A stretch of 64,000 nt of DNA from Lentimicrobium sp. (GCA_023957275.1 JAMLHF010000003.1:1-64000); one strand, 5' to 3'; shown: positions 43,024-52,672, counted from the first letter of the stretch. Translations and numbers: made by a program. The notes: generated by a model not told the origin, from the letters alone.

Positions 43024-45471
43024 ATGCCAATAAAGCCGAATGTTATGAAATCTGCCAGCCTGAAAGAAAAAAATGCACTGAACAAGGATTATATCAATGA
43101 AGTAAAGAATGATTACCGGATTGCTTTCGAGAGCCGTCAGGCAAGCCTGATGGGGAGGCGCGAAGTGCTTACAGGCAAAGGTAAATTCGGAATTTTCGGA
43201 GACGGAAAAGAGATTCCCCAGCTGGCAATGGCCAAAGTATTTATGAACGGCGACTGGCGTTCAGGATATTACAGGGATCAGACTTTTATGCTGGCAACGG
43301 GTATGATGAGTCTTGAAGAGTTTTTTGCACAGATATACGGTGATACCGACGACAAATTTAATCCCGGGACTGCCGGAAGGGTGATGAACAATCACTTTGC
43401 CACCCGCAGCCTTGATAATAACGGGATATGGAAAGACCTTACCATTCAGAAGAACAGTTCGGCCGACATCTCCCCCACTGCCGGGCAAATGCCCAGGTTG
43501 CTCGGCCTGGCGCTGGCTTCGAAATTATACAGAAAATCCGGTGAAAAATCCATACTGAAAGGTTTTTCCTTTGAAGGCAATGAAGTGGCATTTGGCACTA
43601 TCGGTGACGCTTCCACATCAGAAGGACATTTTTTTGAAACCATCAACGCAGCCGGGGTGCTTCAGGTACCCATGGCCATTTCGGTATGGGATGACGGCTG
43701 GGGAATCTCCGTTCCCAATAAATATCAAACCACCAAGCAGAGTATTTCAGAGATTCTCAGAGGATTTGAAAGGGATGAAAATAATCCGGGGTACCTGATT
43801 TATACCGCTGACGGATGGGATTATCCCGGGCTGGTGAGAATCTACCGCGAAGGCATAGAAATCTGCCGCAGGGAGCAGGTGCCGGTTTTGTTCCATATCA
43901 AAGGTTTGACACAACCCCAGGGTCATTCTACCAGCGGATCGCATGAGCGTTATAAATCAAAAGAAAGGCTGGAGTGGGAAAAGGAATATGACGGAATTGC
44001 CCGTATGCGGGAATGGATGGTTTCCGAAAGGATTGCCACCAATAAGGAAATTGATGAAATTGAAAATCAGGCCACCGACAAGGTCAAAAAAGCGCGGAAA
44101 GCAGCCTGGGACAACTACCTGAATCCGGTAAAGGCCAAACGGGATGAGTTCCTCCGGATGGCAGATGTAACTACCTGCAACTGCGCCAAAACCAGCAAAA
44201 TCGAATCAATAAAGGAGGACCTGCGCCTGATTGCTGAACCCATCCGCAAGGATATTATTTCTTCCGCCCGGAAAATTCTCAGGTTAATCTGCGATTCATG
44301 CAGTAATCCTCAGAATTCGCTAAAAATCAACGTCAGCAACTGGCTCGAAAAAGAGATGGCTGACAACGCCGGACGATATAACTCATATCTGTATAGTGAA
44401 TCAGCAGAAAGGGTCAGCAACATAAGCTCCATCGAGCCCGTTTTTGACGAAAAATCGGTGATGGTACCCGGCCGGGAGATCCTCAGGGACAATTTTGATG
44501 CTTTGATGGCTAAATATCCGGAGCTGGTTGTTTTCGGCGAGGATGTCGGAAAGATCGGCGGCGTTAACCAGACCTGGGAAGGTCTTCAGGAAAAGTACGG
44601 CGAAAGCAGGATTTTTGATACAGGGATCCGCGAAGCCACCATCATCGGGCAGGGAATCGGCCTGGCCATGCGGGGTTTCAGGCCCATTGCCGAGATACAG
44701 TATTTCGATTATCTGCTCTACGGACTTCAGGTAATCAGCGATGACCTGGCGACCCTTCAATACCGGACCAAAGGGGGGCAGAAAGCGCCCATGATTATCA
44801 GCACCCGCGGTCACCGGCTCGAAGGCATCTGGCACTCAGGCTCTCCCCTGAGCATGGTCATCAACTCCGTACGTGGTGTACATGTGTTGGTTCCGAGAAA
44901 CATGACCCAGGCTTCGGGATTTTACAATACCATGCTGGCATCGGACGAACCAGCCATCATCATTGAGCCCCTCAACGGATACCGGCTGCGCGAAAAGCGT
45001 CCTGCCAATATCGGGGAATACCGCATAGCACCCGGTTATCCCGAAATACTGCATCAGGGCACTGATATCACCATCGTTACTTACGGATCGTGTGTGCGCA
45101 TTGCCGAAGATGCCGTTGATCAGCTGAAAGCCTTCAATATCTCCTGCGAACTGATCGATGTGCAGTCCCTGATACCTTTCGACATTGACCAGACAATTGT
45201 GAAATCGTTGCGGAAAACCAACAAGATTGTCTTCTTCGATGAGGACGTGCCGGGCGGAGCCACCGCCTATATGATGCAAAAAGTGCTGGAGGAACAAAAC
45301 GGCTACCTTTATCTGGATGCTCCCCCAAGAACTGTCACCGGAATGGCGCACCGGGCGGCATATAGTACTGACGGGGATTATTTTTCCAATCCCAACGCCG
45401 AGGACGTGTTTGATGCCGTTTACAATATCATGCACGATTATAACCCCGGCAAATTTCCGAAGATTTTCTGA
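43024..45471 (+). CDS. 2-oxoacid dehydrogenase E1, alpha-beta fusion
   Basis: The 815-residue protein fuses E1 alpha (about 1-395) and E1 beta (about 475-815) of a thiamine-dependent 2-oxoacid dehydrogenase, most like branched-chain 2-oxoacid or pyruvate enzymes. Alpha shows GDASTSEGHFFETINAAG (TPP/Mg motif) and VWDDGWGISVPN; beta shows VVFGEDVGKIGGVNQTWEGL, IGQGIGLAMRGFRPIAEI and TYGSCVRIAEDAVDQL. The linker between the halves (about 375-445) has two Cys pairs (CNC and CDSC). No E2 or E3 gene is adjacent, so partner subunits must be encoded elsewhere. Confidence 0.92.
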   Translation: MPIKPNVMKSASLKEKNALNKDYINEVKNDYRIAFESRQASLMGRREVLTGKGKFGIFGDGKEIPQLAMAKVFMNGDWRSGYYRDQTFMLATGMMSLEEFFAQIYGDTDDKFNPGTAGRVMNNHFATRSLDNNGIWKDLTIQKNSSADISPTAGQMPRLLGLALASKLYRKSGEKSILKGFSFEGNEVAFGTIGDASTSEGHFFETINAAGVLQVPMAISVWDDGWGISVPNKYQTTKQSISEILRGFERDENNPGYLIYTADGWDYPGLVRIYREGIEICRREQVPVLFHIKGLTQPQGHSTSGSHERYKSKERLEWEKEYDGIARMREWMVSERIATNKEIDEIENQATDKVKKARKAAWDNYLNPVKAKRDEFLRMADVTTCNCAKTSKIESIKEDLRLIAEPIRKDIISSARKILRLICDSCSNPQNSLKINVSNWLEKEMADNAGRYNSYLYSESAERVSNISSIEPVFDEKSVMVPGREILRDNFDALMAKYPELVVFGEDVGKIGGVNQTWEGLQEKYGESRIFDTGIREATIIGQGIGLAMRGFRPIAEIQYFDYLLYGLQVISDDLATLQYRTKGGQKAPMIISTRGHRLEGIWHSGSPLSMVINSVRGVHVLVPRNMTQASGFYNTMLASDEPAIIIEPLNGYRLREKRPANIGEYRIAPGYPEILHQGTDITIVTYGSCVRIAEDAVDQLKAFNISCELIDVQSLIPFDIDQTIVKSLRKTNKIVFFDEDVPGGATAYMMQKVLEEQNGYLYLDAPPRTVTGMAHRAAYSTDGDYFSNPNAEDVFDAVYNIMHDYNPGKFPKIF

Positions 45472-45573
45472 TCATTCACCGGCCTGCATTGCGGATGCAA
45501 TCAGAAACGCGTAACAAATGCACCGGGGTTGTTTTCGGCCACATCCCTGACTCAGACAAAATCATTAAAGTAC

Positions 45574-45604
45574 AAAAAAAGCCGTTGCGGAAAACAACGG
45601 CTTT
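45574..45604 (-). terminator. Terminator of the acyl-CoA dehydrogenase operon
   Basis: On the minus strand AAAGCCGTTG-ttttc-CGCAACGGCTTT runs into further T. The plus strand lacks a T run beyond the stem. Confidence 0.85.
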
Positions 45605-45635
45605 GCAAGCAGTGATTAAGGTTTGGTCCCGTTAA

Positions 45636-47342
45636 TTACACCTGTTTAAAGGCGCCCAGGTCTTTGGGGTGACTCTGGTTTATAAAGCCGACTTTGGCTA
45701 TATTTTCGGCACGTGCCATACGGATAAAGATATCGGCCGATTTGGTATAATCATCATTCCTGTTGGCATCGAGGAGCAGCAGGAAACCCATGATGATATG
45801 TCCGGCCATCTCAACAAGGCGGCGTGCATGGTAATCCAGATACTCGTTGTCTTCGAATTCATTTACCTTTTCAACGGTCCTGGCATACTGGTCGGTCATT
45901 TTTTCAAGCACCGATTTCATATACTGCAATTCAGGTTTTACCTGGGTTTGGGCATATGTTTGCATCGCTTTCAGGTAAGCCCCGTTACCTACCCCGCGGA
46001 TGGCAGCCACCACCTGAAGCTGTGAGGTACCTTCGTATATGGTGGTGATACGGGCATCCCTGTATATCCGCTCAACCGGGAAATCCTTCATGTATCCGGT
46101 TCCACCGTGTATCTGAATGGCATCATAAGCAATCTGGTTGCAATACTCACTCGAGAAAAGCTTCAGCAGCGGCGTAAAGACATCAGCCAGTTTCAGATAA
46201 TACTTGTACTCTTCACGCTCGGCCTGTTCCAGTTTCCTTTCGTGACCTGCAAAGGTATAAGCCTTGTAGATATCAACAAAACGGGCAGTTTCGTAAAGCA
46301 ACGTCCGGATGGCGTCTGTTTTCACCTTCATATTGGTGATCATCTCATACACGGCCGGATACTGAATAATCGCCTTGCCAAACTGTTCACGTTCCTGAGC
46401 ATACTTAAGCGCTTCGCGCCAGGCAGCCTCAGCAATACCAACCGATTGAGCTCCGACACCCAAACGGGCAGAATTCATCAGCGACATCACATACTTGATC
46501 AGTCCCATCTTGGTATCACCTACCAGTTTTGCCGGAGCATTTTTAAAGACAAGTTCACAGGTGGGCGATCCTTTGATTCCCAGTTTATTTTCTATTCTTC
46601 TGATTTTAACAGCTTTGTGTTTGCGGTCATATACAAAAAGCGAAAGACCGCGCGCATCGGTGGTGTTGGCTTCAGAGCGGGCCAGTACCAGTGAAATGTC
46701 GGCATCCCCGTTGGTAATAAAACGTTTTACGCCATCCAGATACCAGATTCCCGAAGCAGGATCAAGGGTAGCCTTAAGCTGAACGGCCTGGAGATCGGAA
46801 CCGGCATCGGGTTCCGTAAGATCCATGGCCGCTGTGGCTCCCTGGTTGAAACGAGGCAGATACTCATTCTTGATCTCGTCAGAACCAAACTCATGGATGG
46901 TTTCTGCACAGTCCTGAAGTCCCCAGATATTGGCGAAACCGGCATCGGCCCGTGAAACGATCTCAGCTGACATTACATAAGGAACAATCGGAAAGTTCAG
47001 CCCCCCGTATTCCCTCGGCAATGACATGCCAATCATCCCGGCTTTTACCAGTGCATCATGATTTTCCTGCGTTCCGCGGGCATAAACCACTTCATTGTCA
47101 ATAAGCTGAGGTCCGTCATGATCCACACTTTCAGCATTGGGAGATATGATGTCTCCCGAAATCTCACCTATGATCTCAAGTACCTTATCATAACTGTCAA
47201 GGGCATCTTCAAGGTCAAGCGGTGCATAATCATGCTGCTCTTTCTGGGTGTAATTATGTTCTTTCAGTTTCACGATCTTTTCCATCAAAGGATGGGTTAG
47301 ATGAAACTTAAGGTTCTCGTTGTCAGTATAAAAGTTGGCCAT
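45636..47342 (-). CDS. Acyl-CoA dehydrogenase
   Basis: This FAD enzyme oxidises acyl-CoA to trans-enoyl-CoA. The 568-residue protein has the family blocks AMDLTEPDAGSDLQAV, FITNGDADISLVLARS, GVGAQSVGIAEAAWREAL, YCNQIAYDAIQIHGGTGYMKD and IYEGTSQLQVVAAIRG, with the catalytic Glu in IYEGT. The extra C-terminal domain of about 120 residues places it among the long bacterial acyl-CoA dehydrogenases. It is last in an operon after etfB and etfA, which supply its electron acceptor. Whether the pair drives beta-oxidation or, in reverse, butyryl-CoA formation cannot be decided. Confidence 0.94.
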   Translation of the reverse strand: MANFYTDNENLKFHLTHPLMEKIVKLKEHNYTQKEQHDYAPLDLEDALDSYDKVLEIIGEISGDIISPNAESVDHDGPQLIDNEVVYARGTQENHDALVKAGMIGMSLPREYGGLNFPIVPYVMSAEIVSRADAGFANIWGLQDCAETIHEFGSDEIKNEYLPRFNQGATAAMDLTEPDAGSDLQAVQLKATLDPASGIWYLDGVKRFITNGDADISLVLARSEANTTDARGLSLFVYDRKHKAVKIRRIENKLGIKGSPTCELVFKNAPAKLVGDTKMGLIKYVMSLMNSARLGVGAQSVGIAEAAWREALKYAQEREQFGKAIIQYPAVYEMITNMKVKTDAIRTLLYETARFVDIYKAYTFAGHERKLEQAEREEYKYYLKLADVFTPLLKLFSSEYCNQIAYDAIQIHGGTGYMKDFPVERIYRDARITTIYEGTSQLQVVAAIRGVGNGAYLKAMQTYAQTQVKPELQYMKSVLEKMTDQYARTVEKVNEFEDNEYLDYHARRLVEMAGHIIMGFLLLLDANRNDDYTKSADIFIRMARAENIAKVGFINQSHPKDLGAFKQV

Positions 47343-47389
47343 TTTCTTCTGAATTGCTTGTGATTACTGTAAATCTGCCGGATACCGGT

Positions 47390-48424
47390 TTACTTCGAAT
47401 TTGCCTTGTAATACCTTATCATTTTCGGAATTACGTCAGTAATACTGCCGATAATTGTATAATCGGCAATATGGTTGATGGGTGCATTGGGGTCGGTATT
47501 GATGGAGATAATCTGGGCTGACTGGTCCATCCCCGCCCTGTGCTGAACAGCACCGGAGATACCACATGCAATGTAAAGTTTGGGCCTTACGGTTACCCCG
47601 GTCTGACCTATCTGCCTTTCATGTTCCGAAAAACCGGCATCCACTGCAGCCCTGGAAGCGCCAACCTGCGCACCCAAAACATCGGCAAGATCATAAAGTA
47701 ACTGGAAGTTTTCGCGCGAACCAACACCATAACCGCCGGCAATAATCACCTGCGCGTTTTTAATGTTGATTTTGCTCGCTTCCATATGCCGCTCGATGAT
47801 CTGTACCATAAAATCTTCATCCCTGAGCACAGCGGAAGCATTTACCTTCTTAACCTGTCCTTTATACTTCGGATCAAGCACTTCTTTTTTCATGACCCCT
47901 TCCCTGACGGTAGCCATCTGAGGGCGGGTCTCGGGATTGATAATGGTAGCGATGATGTTTCCGCCAAAAGCCGGCCTGATCTGATACAGCAGATTCTTAT
48001 ATTCAGTCTGGGTTTTATTCTCGAAATGATCTCCTATTTCAAGACTGGTACAGTCGGCTGTAAGACCGCAGCGCAAGGCTGAGGCGATCCTCGGTGCAAG
48101 GTCGCGGCCGATGGAAGTAGCTCCGAATATTGCTATTTCAGGCTTTTCGTGATGGAAAATATGCAACACCAAAGAGGCATGCGGCAGCGTGGTATAAGGG
48201 AACAAACGATTGTCGTCAGCCACATGAACCACATCCACGCCAAAAGGAAATACCTGATCTTCAATACGCTTCAGATCCGATCCGATTACGATTGCTTCAA
48301 GCTTTACGCCAAGTTCAGTAGCCAGCCTGCGACCCTTCGACAGCAACTCAAGACTTACATCGGCGATGGTTTTTTCTTCTGTAAGCTCGCAATAAACAAA
48401 TATATTATTCACGGTTCTTTTCAA
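47390..48424 (-). CDS. etfA: Electron transfer flavoprotein subunit alpha
   Basis: The 344-residue subunit binds FAD at its C-terminal domain: AGGYGVGSRENFQLLYDLADV, VGASRAAVDAGFSEHERQIG, and IACGISGAVQHRAGMDQS followed by INTDPNAPIN. The N-terminal half is an ETF-type Rossmann domain. The gene lies between etfB (21 bp away) and the acyl-CoA dehydrogenase (47 bp), so the three are co-transcribed. The ETF carries electrons from the dehydrogenase; an electron-bifurcating role is possible but not shown. Confidence 0.95.
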   Translation of the reverse strand: MKRTVNNIFVYCELTEEKTIADVSLELLSKGRRLATELGVKLEAIVIGSDLKRIEDQVFPFGVDVVHVADDNRLFPYTTLPHASLVLHIFHHEKPEIAIFGATSIGRDLAPRIASALRCGLTADCTSLEIGDHFENKTQTEYKNLLYQIRPAFGGNIIATIINPETRPQMATVREGVMKKEVLDPKYKGQVKKVNASAVLRDEDFMVQIIERHMEASKINIKNAQVIIAGGYGVGSRENFQLLYDLADVLGAQVGASRAAVDAGFSEHERQIGQTGVTVRPKLYIACGISGAVQHRAGMDQSAQIISINTDPNAPINHIADYTIIGSITDVIPKMIRYYKANSK

Positions 48425-48445
48425 TTTAAGGTTTACACTTCCTGC

Positions 48446-49318
48446 TTAACCAATTACATGGCTGTCGATCAGGTCTTTCATCAGATTGTTGATATCCTCG
48501 TCAGAAGCAGATAAAACTTTTGAGTCTTTGTGCGCAAACACCACATTCTCAATTTTCTTGACTTTTGTGGGGGAACCTGAGAGGCCAAGCATGGTAACAT
48601 CGGCATGCAGGTCATCTACCGTCCACTCGTCTATCTGAAGATACGGACGCTGATCATAAAGTTCTGTGTAATCCTTGGTTTCATTCTGAAGCTCTGTTAC
48701 TGTACGGGCATGTTTGTACTTCATCAGTAACTTGGCCACCCTTTGACGACAGGCCGGTGCAGAACTGTGCACGGTAACAGCCGCCGGAAGGGGTGATTTA
48801 ACAACTTCTATTCCCCGCTCAAGCCTGCGTTTGACCACAATATGTTTTTCACTTACTTCGGTAATCTCTTCAGCATAAGTGATTTGCGGAAGGCTGAGTT
48901 TTTCGGCAGTCTGAGGGCCTACCTGCGCAGTATCCCCGTCGATTGCCTGACGTCCAGATATAACCAGGTGATATGGTTCCAGCTTTCTGACGGCAAGAGA
49001 TATCGCATAGGAAGTCGCCAGGGTGTCGGAACCGGCAAATTTACGGTCGGTAATCAGGTAACCACGGTCCGCTCCGCGATACATGGCCTCCCTGATGATC
49101 TCTGCAGCCCTGAAAGGACCCATGGTCAGAATAATCACTTCGCAGTCTTTGCGCTGATCTTTAATCCTGAGCGCCAATTCCAGCGCGTTGAGGTCTTCGG
49201 GATTGAAAATCGCCGGAAGAGCTGCCCGGTTCACCGTGCCATCCGCTTTCATCGCGTCTTTCCCAACATTTCGGGTGTCAGGCACCTGTTTGGCAAGCAC
49301 AATAATTCTGAAACTCAT
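48446..49318 (-). CDS. etfB: Electron transfer flavoprotein subunit beta
   Basis: The 290-residue subunit has the ETF-beta signature: VLAKQVPDTRNVG at the start, AALPAIFNPEDLNALELALRI, LTMGPFRAAEIIREAM, GRQAIDGDTAQVGPQTAE and VKRRLERGIEVVKSPLP. It opens the etfB-etfA-acyl-CoA dehydrogenase operon. A full -33/-7 promoter lies about 70-100 bp upstream. Confidence 0.95.
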   Translation of the reverse strand: MSFRIIVLAKQVPDTRNVGKDAMKADGTVNRAALPAIFNPEDLNALELALRIKDQRKDCEVIILTMGPFRAAEIIREAMYRGADRGYLITDRKFAGSDTLATSYAISLAVRKLEPYHLVISGRQAIDGDTAQVGPQTAEKLSLPQITYAEEITEVSEKHIVVKRRLERGIEVVKSPLPAAVTVHSSAPACRQRVAKLLMKYKHARTVTELQNETKDYTELYDQRPYLQIDEWTVDDLHADVTMLGLSGSPTKVKKIENVVFAHKDSKVLSASDEDINNLMKDLIDSHVIG

Positions 49319-49390
49319 AAACTGTTTTTTCGTGAAATATGCAATAAGTTAAATAGGTAATTTCATTAATTTGAAATTTATCCCGGAATG

Positions 49391-49421
49391 CAAAAATAGA
49401 AATTTGATGGTTATCCGCAAA
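49391..49421 (-). promoter_or_regulatory. etf operon promoter, TTTG-N19-TATTTTTG
   Basis: On the minus strand TTTG (49421-49418), a 19-bp spacer and TATTTTTG (49398-49391) match the Bacteroidota consensus. The implied leader is about 70 nt. Confidence 0.72.
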
Positions 49422-49611
49422 ACTAATATTTGTACTGAGTCCGGTTCAAAATGTTCTGACCGGAATTCCTTCAATCACTTTTCGTATCCTCTCCGGGGAC
49501 ATTGTTCAAATGAATTCTGTTTTGTAATCTTTTCCGGGCTATTCAACGCATGAATTTAAAAAGAAGTCTGATGATATTTTTAATAAATTTGTTTGTGAAC
49601 CTTCCGGAACC

Positions 49612-50064
49612 ATGGCAGAGAAAAAGAAAAAGGATAAGAAATTTGTTGCCGCGCCTGAATATCCCGGCGGCAATGCGGCATTTAAGAAATTTATCAGCGA
49701 GAACCTCAGATATCCTGAAGAAGCGCTCAAAAATCAGGTTGAAGGTGTAGTACACGTGAGTTACACAGTTGCCAATGACGGAACTGTGGAAGAGGTGGTG
49801 GTCAACAAGGGCATTGGTTACGGCTGCGATGAGGAAGCGGTAAGGGTAATCTCACTGCTGAAGTATGAGCCGGCCCATAACCGGGGATTCAAGGTTAGAA
49901 GCACCTTGAGGACAAGAATATTTTTCAGGTTGCCGGCCGCTCCTTCACCGGTTATTACCTATTCGGTCGTAAAGGAGAAAGATAATAAAAAGCCGGCCGG
50001 AAAACCGGCCGGTAACTCTGGATATGGGTATACCATCACAATCGGTAAGCCTGAAGAGGATTAG
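49612..50064 (+). CDS. Stand-alone TonB C-terminal-domain protein
   Basis: The 150-residue protein consists of one TonB-C domain (APEYPGGNAAFKKFISENLRYP, GVVHVSYTVANDGTVEEV, CDEEAVRVISLLKYEPA) plus a C-terminal tail with PAGKPAG. Normal TonB proteins have an N-terminal membrane anchor and Pro-rich spacer; here the start is MAEKKKKDKKF and no hydrophobic helix precedes the domain. A longer N-terminus is not available in frame with confidence. Its stop codon overlaps the fabI stop by 4 bp, and its tail codes across the fabI terminator. The function is unclear. Confidence 0.83.
   Translation: MAEKKKKDKKFVAAPEYPGGNAAFKKFISENLRYPEEALKNQVEGVVHVSYTVANDGTVEEVVVNKGIGYGCDEEAVRVISLLKYEPAHNRGFKVRSTLRTRIFFRLPAAPSPVITYSVVKEKDNKKPAGKPAGNSGYGYTITIGKPEED
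49983..50012 (-). terminator. fabI terminator inside the convergent TonB-domain gene
   Basis: On the minus strand CCGGCCGG-tttt-CCGGCCGG is followed by CTTTTTATT. It lies about 50 bp past the fabI stop, in the antisense of the TonB-domain gene's codons for PAGKPAG. Confidence 0.85.
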
Positions 50065-50930
50065 ATTTCTGCTTCCGGTCTGTTCAGCGGATTCTCCTGA
50101 CACTCTTTACATTCAAGGCTTTTATTATACTGGGTCATGGCCCTGGCGCTCATTCCCATGCTGCTGAATCCGCCGTCGTGATATAGATTCTGCATGGTTA
50201 CCTTCCTGGTAAGATCGGAGAAAAGTGTAATGCAATAGTCGGCACATTCATCGGCAGTGGCATTTCCAAGCGGAGACATACGCTCGGTAAAATCCATCAA
50301 TCCGGAGAAGCCTTTTACCCCCTGCCCTGCCGTTGTGGGAGTGGGCGACTGGGAAATGGTGTTGATCCTGACATGTTTTTCACGCCCGTAAATATACCCG
50401 AAACTGCGTGCAATGGACTCCAGTACCGCTTTGGCATCGGCCATATCGTTGTACTCAAACAGGGTACGCTGAGCTGCAATGTAAGAAACGGCTACAATAG
50501 ATCCCCATTCCCGGATGGCATCCATTTTCTTGGCCACCTGTATCATTTTGTGGAAAGAAATGGCTGAAATGTCAAGGGTTTTGGTAAAAAAATCGTAATT
50601 AATGTCGTCGTAGGGCAATTTTTTACGCACATTGGGCGACATGCCAATGGAGTGCAGCACAAAATCAATTCGTCCGCCGAAAAACTCCATAGATTTGCTG
50701 AACAGGTTTTCGAGATCGGCTACGCTGGTGGCGTCGGCAGCGATCATCTGAGAACCGGTTTTCGCGGCAAGCTCGTCCATATCGCCCATGCGGATCGCCA
50801 GAGGTGTGTTGGTCAATACCAGCTCTGCTCCTTCTTCGTGCGCCCGCTCTGCTATTTTCCAGGCTATTGAATTGCTGTTGAGCGCACCGAAAATTATCCC
50901 TTTTTTCCCTTTGAGTAAATTAAAAGCCAT
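50061..50930 (-). CDS. fabI: Enoyl-[acyl-carrier-protein] reductase FabI
   Basis: FabI makes the last reduction in each cycle of fatty-acid synthesis. The 289-residue SDR-type protein has LLKGKKGIIFGALNSNSIAW (cofactor loop with the FabI-type small residues), FVLHSIGMSP, and the catalytic Tyr/Lys pair in FEYNDMADAKAVLESI, then ISQSPTPTTAGQGVKGF. It is 20-30 residues longer than most FabI because of the Cys-rich tail SLECKECQENPLN. It follows recN at 61 bp and may end a long operon starting at bamD. Confidence 0.95.
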   Translation of the reverse strand: MAFNLLKGKKGIIFGALNSNSIAWKIAERAHEEGAELVLTNTPLAIRMGDMDELAAKTGSQMIAADATSVADLENLFSKSMEFFGGRIDFVLHSIGMSPNVRKKLPYDDINYDFFTKTLDISAISFHKMIQVAKKMDAIREWGSIVAVSYIAAQRTLFEYNDMADAKAVLESIARSFGYIYGREKHVRINTISQSPTPTTAGQGVKGFSGLMDFTERMSPLGNATADECADYCITLFSDLTRKVTMQNLYHDGGFSSMGMSARAMTQYNKSLECKECQENPLNRPEAEI

Positions 50931-50991
50931 AAAATATGATTTAGTTCAGGCATAAAGCCAATGTTTTTCAGCAGTCAAACAAATTAAACCT

Positions 50992-52650
50992 TTAATTGTT
51001 TTTGAGCAGTTCCCGCGCTGTTTCCCGGGCAGCTTCCAGATCAGGATTACCACTGATCATCAGGGCGAGTTCCGATACCCGCTCATCGTTGTTCAATTTC
51101 ACGATCGACGAAAAAGTCTTTCCGTTTTCGTTGTATTTATATACTTTGAAATGCTCATTGCTTCTTCCGGCAATCTGCGGCAGATGCGTGATTACGATCA
51201 CCTGCATCTTTTCAGACATTTTCGTGAGTATGGAACCTGTTTTTGAAGCCACATCCCCGGAAATTCCACTGTCAATCTCATCAAAAATAATTGTCGGAAG
51301 CAGGTTGTTTGACGAAATAAGCGATTTTACGGCCAGCATCAGTCGTGAAAGTTCCCCTCCCGAAGCAATTTTTGACAAGTCATTCAAGTCGCTGCCTTTA
51401 TTCGCGCTGAACAAAAACCTGACCCTGTCGGAACCAAACGGACCGGGCACCTTCAGTTTGCTGATATCGACACAAAATCCGGCATCTTTGATGCCAAGTT
51501 GCCTGATGGTTTGAAGCACCGCCTCTTCGATGGGTTTGGAAAACTTCCGTCTCTGAAGCGCCAGTTCATCAGCGAGGCGGATTAGTTCCCTGCTGCCGTC
51601 TGCAATCTGTTTTTTCAGTTTTTCAATCTGCTCATCCAGCGATGCGATACCGCTGATTTTTTCTTCAATCTCTGATTTCTTTTCGAGCAGTTCATCGGTT
51701 GACTTTACGTGATGCTTGTGTTCCAGATTATACAGAAAGGCAAGCCGGTCGTTAATTTCAGCAAGTTTTTCAGGATCATATACAGTGGCTTCATCCAGGT
51801 GATTGACGGCTTCTGCAATGTCCTTGAGTTCGATGATGCACGCGGAAAGCCTTTCCGTAAATGAACCGGCCTCCGGATGATGCCTTCCCGCCTGCTGTAG
51901 CAGGTTGGCCACCTCATTCAACCGGCGGAGGATATTGTCCTCGCTGTTGATCAGCAATTCCGCTGCATTAAACAGGCGAGCCTTGATCTCTTCAGCATGC
52001 CCGAGCACTTCCGCTTCCTTTTCCAGCAATTCCTGTTCTCCGGGCTTTAGCGCCGCCTTCTCCAGTTCATCAAACAGAAAATTGAGGTAATCCTGCTCAT
52101 TTCTGGCTTCCTGATTTTTCTTCAACAACAATTCCATGGCCTTTTCCATCTCATTCAGAGACCTGAACACCTTCGCATAAGCAGACAATATCGGACCGTT
52201 TCCGGCAACCGAATCAATGACTGACTGTTGAAATGAAGATTCCTGCAGGAGGAGTGTCTGATGCTGGGAATGCACATCAACCAGTCTTGATGTGAGTTCT
52301 TTGAGCTGGTTCAGTCCGACCGGCGTGTCGTTGATAAATGCGCGCGATTTCCCCTGTGGGGTTATTTCCCGGCGAATAATGCAAAATTCCTCATAGTCAA
52401 GGTCATTGTCGCTGAAAAAATCTTCGAGGTTACAATTTGTGATGTTAAAGGTGCCTTCGATACAGCATTTGGATGATTTATCCGCAAGACTGAGGTTTTC
52501 GGCCCGCTGGCCAAGAATAAGACCCAATGCGCCAAGAATGATGGATTTACCGGCTCCGGTTTCTCCGGTTATAACAGAAAATGATTCGCTGAAATTGATT
52601 TCCAGTTCGCGGATCAGGGCATAATTGGTTATGGAAAGGCGCGTTAACAT
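50992..52650 (-). CDS. recN: DNA repair protein RecN
   Basis: RecN is an SMC-like ATPase that acts early in double-strand-break repair. The 552-residue protein has Walker A GETGAGKSI near residue 30, a long coiled-coil middle (about 150-360), the ABC signature KIASGGELSRLMLA and Walker B TIIFDEIDSGISG. The N-terminal LSITNYALIRELEINF is diagnostic. It lies in the phylum-typical run after DUF4835. A -7 box just upstream suggests an internal promoter. Confidence 0.96.
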   Translation of the reverse strand: MLTRLSITNYALIRELEINFSESFSVITGETGAGKSIILGALGLILGQRAENLSLADKSSKCCIEGTFNITNCNLEDFFSDNDLDYEEFCIIRREITPQGKSRAFINDTPVGLNQLKELTSRLVDVHSQHQTLLLQESSFQQSVIDSVAGNGPILSAYAKVFRSLNEMEKAMELLLKKNQEARNEQDYLNFLFDELEKAALKPGEQELLEKEAEVLGHAEEIKARLFNAAELLINSEDNILRRLNEVANLLQQAGRHHPEAGSFTERLSACIIELKDIAEAVNHLDEATVYDPEKLAEINDRLAFLYNLEHKHHVKSTDELLEKKSEIEEKISGIASLDEQIEKLKKQIADGSRELIRLADELALQRRKFSKPIEEAVLQTIRQLGIKDAGFCVDISKLKVPGPFGSDRVRFLFSANKGSDLNDLSKIASGGELSRLMLAVKSLISSNNLLPTIIFDEIDSGISGDVASKTGSILTKMSEKMQVIVITHLPQIAGRSNEHFKVYKYNENGKTFSSIVKLNNDERVSELALMISGNPDLEAARETARELLKNN

Positions 52651-52672
52651 AAACCGGGTCAGGTATGGCGAA

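Noticed and set aside
44836..45435. 199-codon minus-strand frame
   Set aside because: It is antisense to the E1 beta half, which is well supported by TPP-enzyme motifs.
46107..46694. 195-codon plus-strand frame
   Set aside because: It is antisense to the acyl-CoA dehydrogenase gene and has no domain character.
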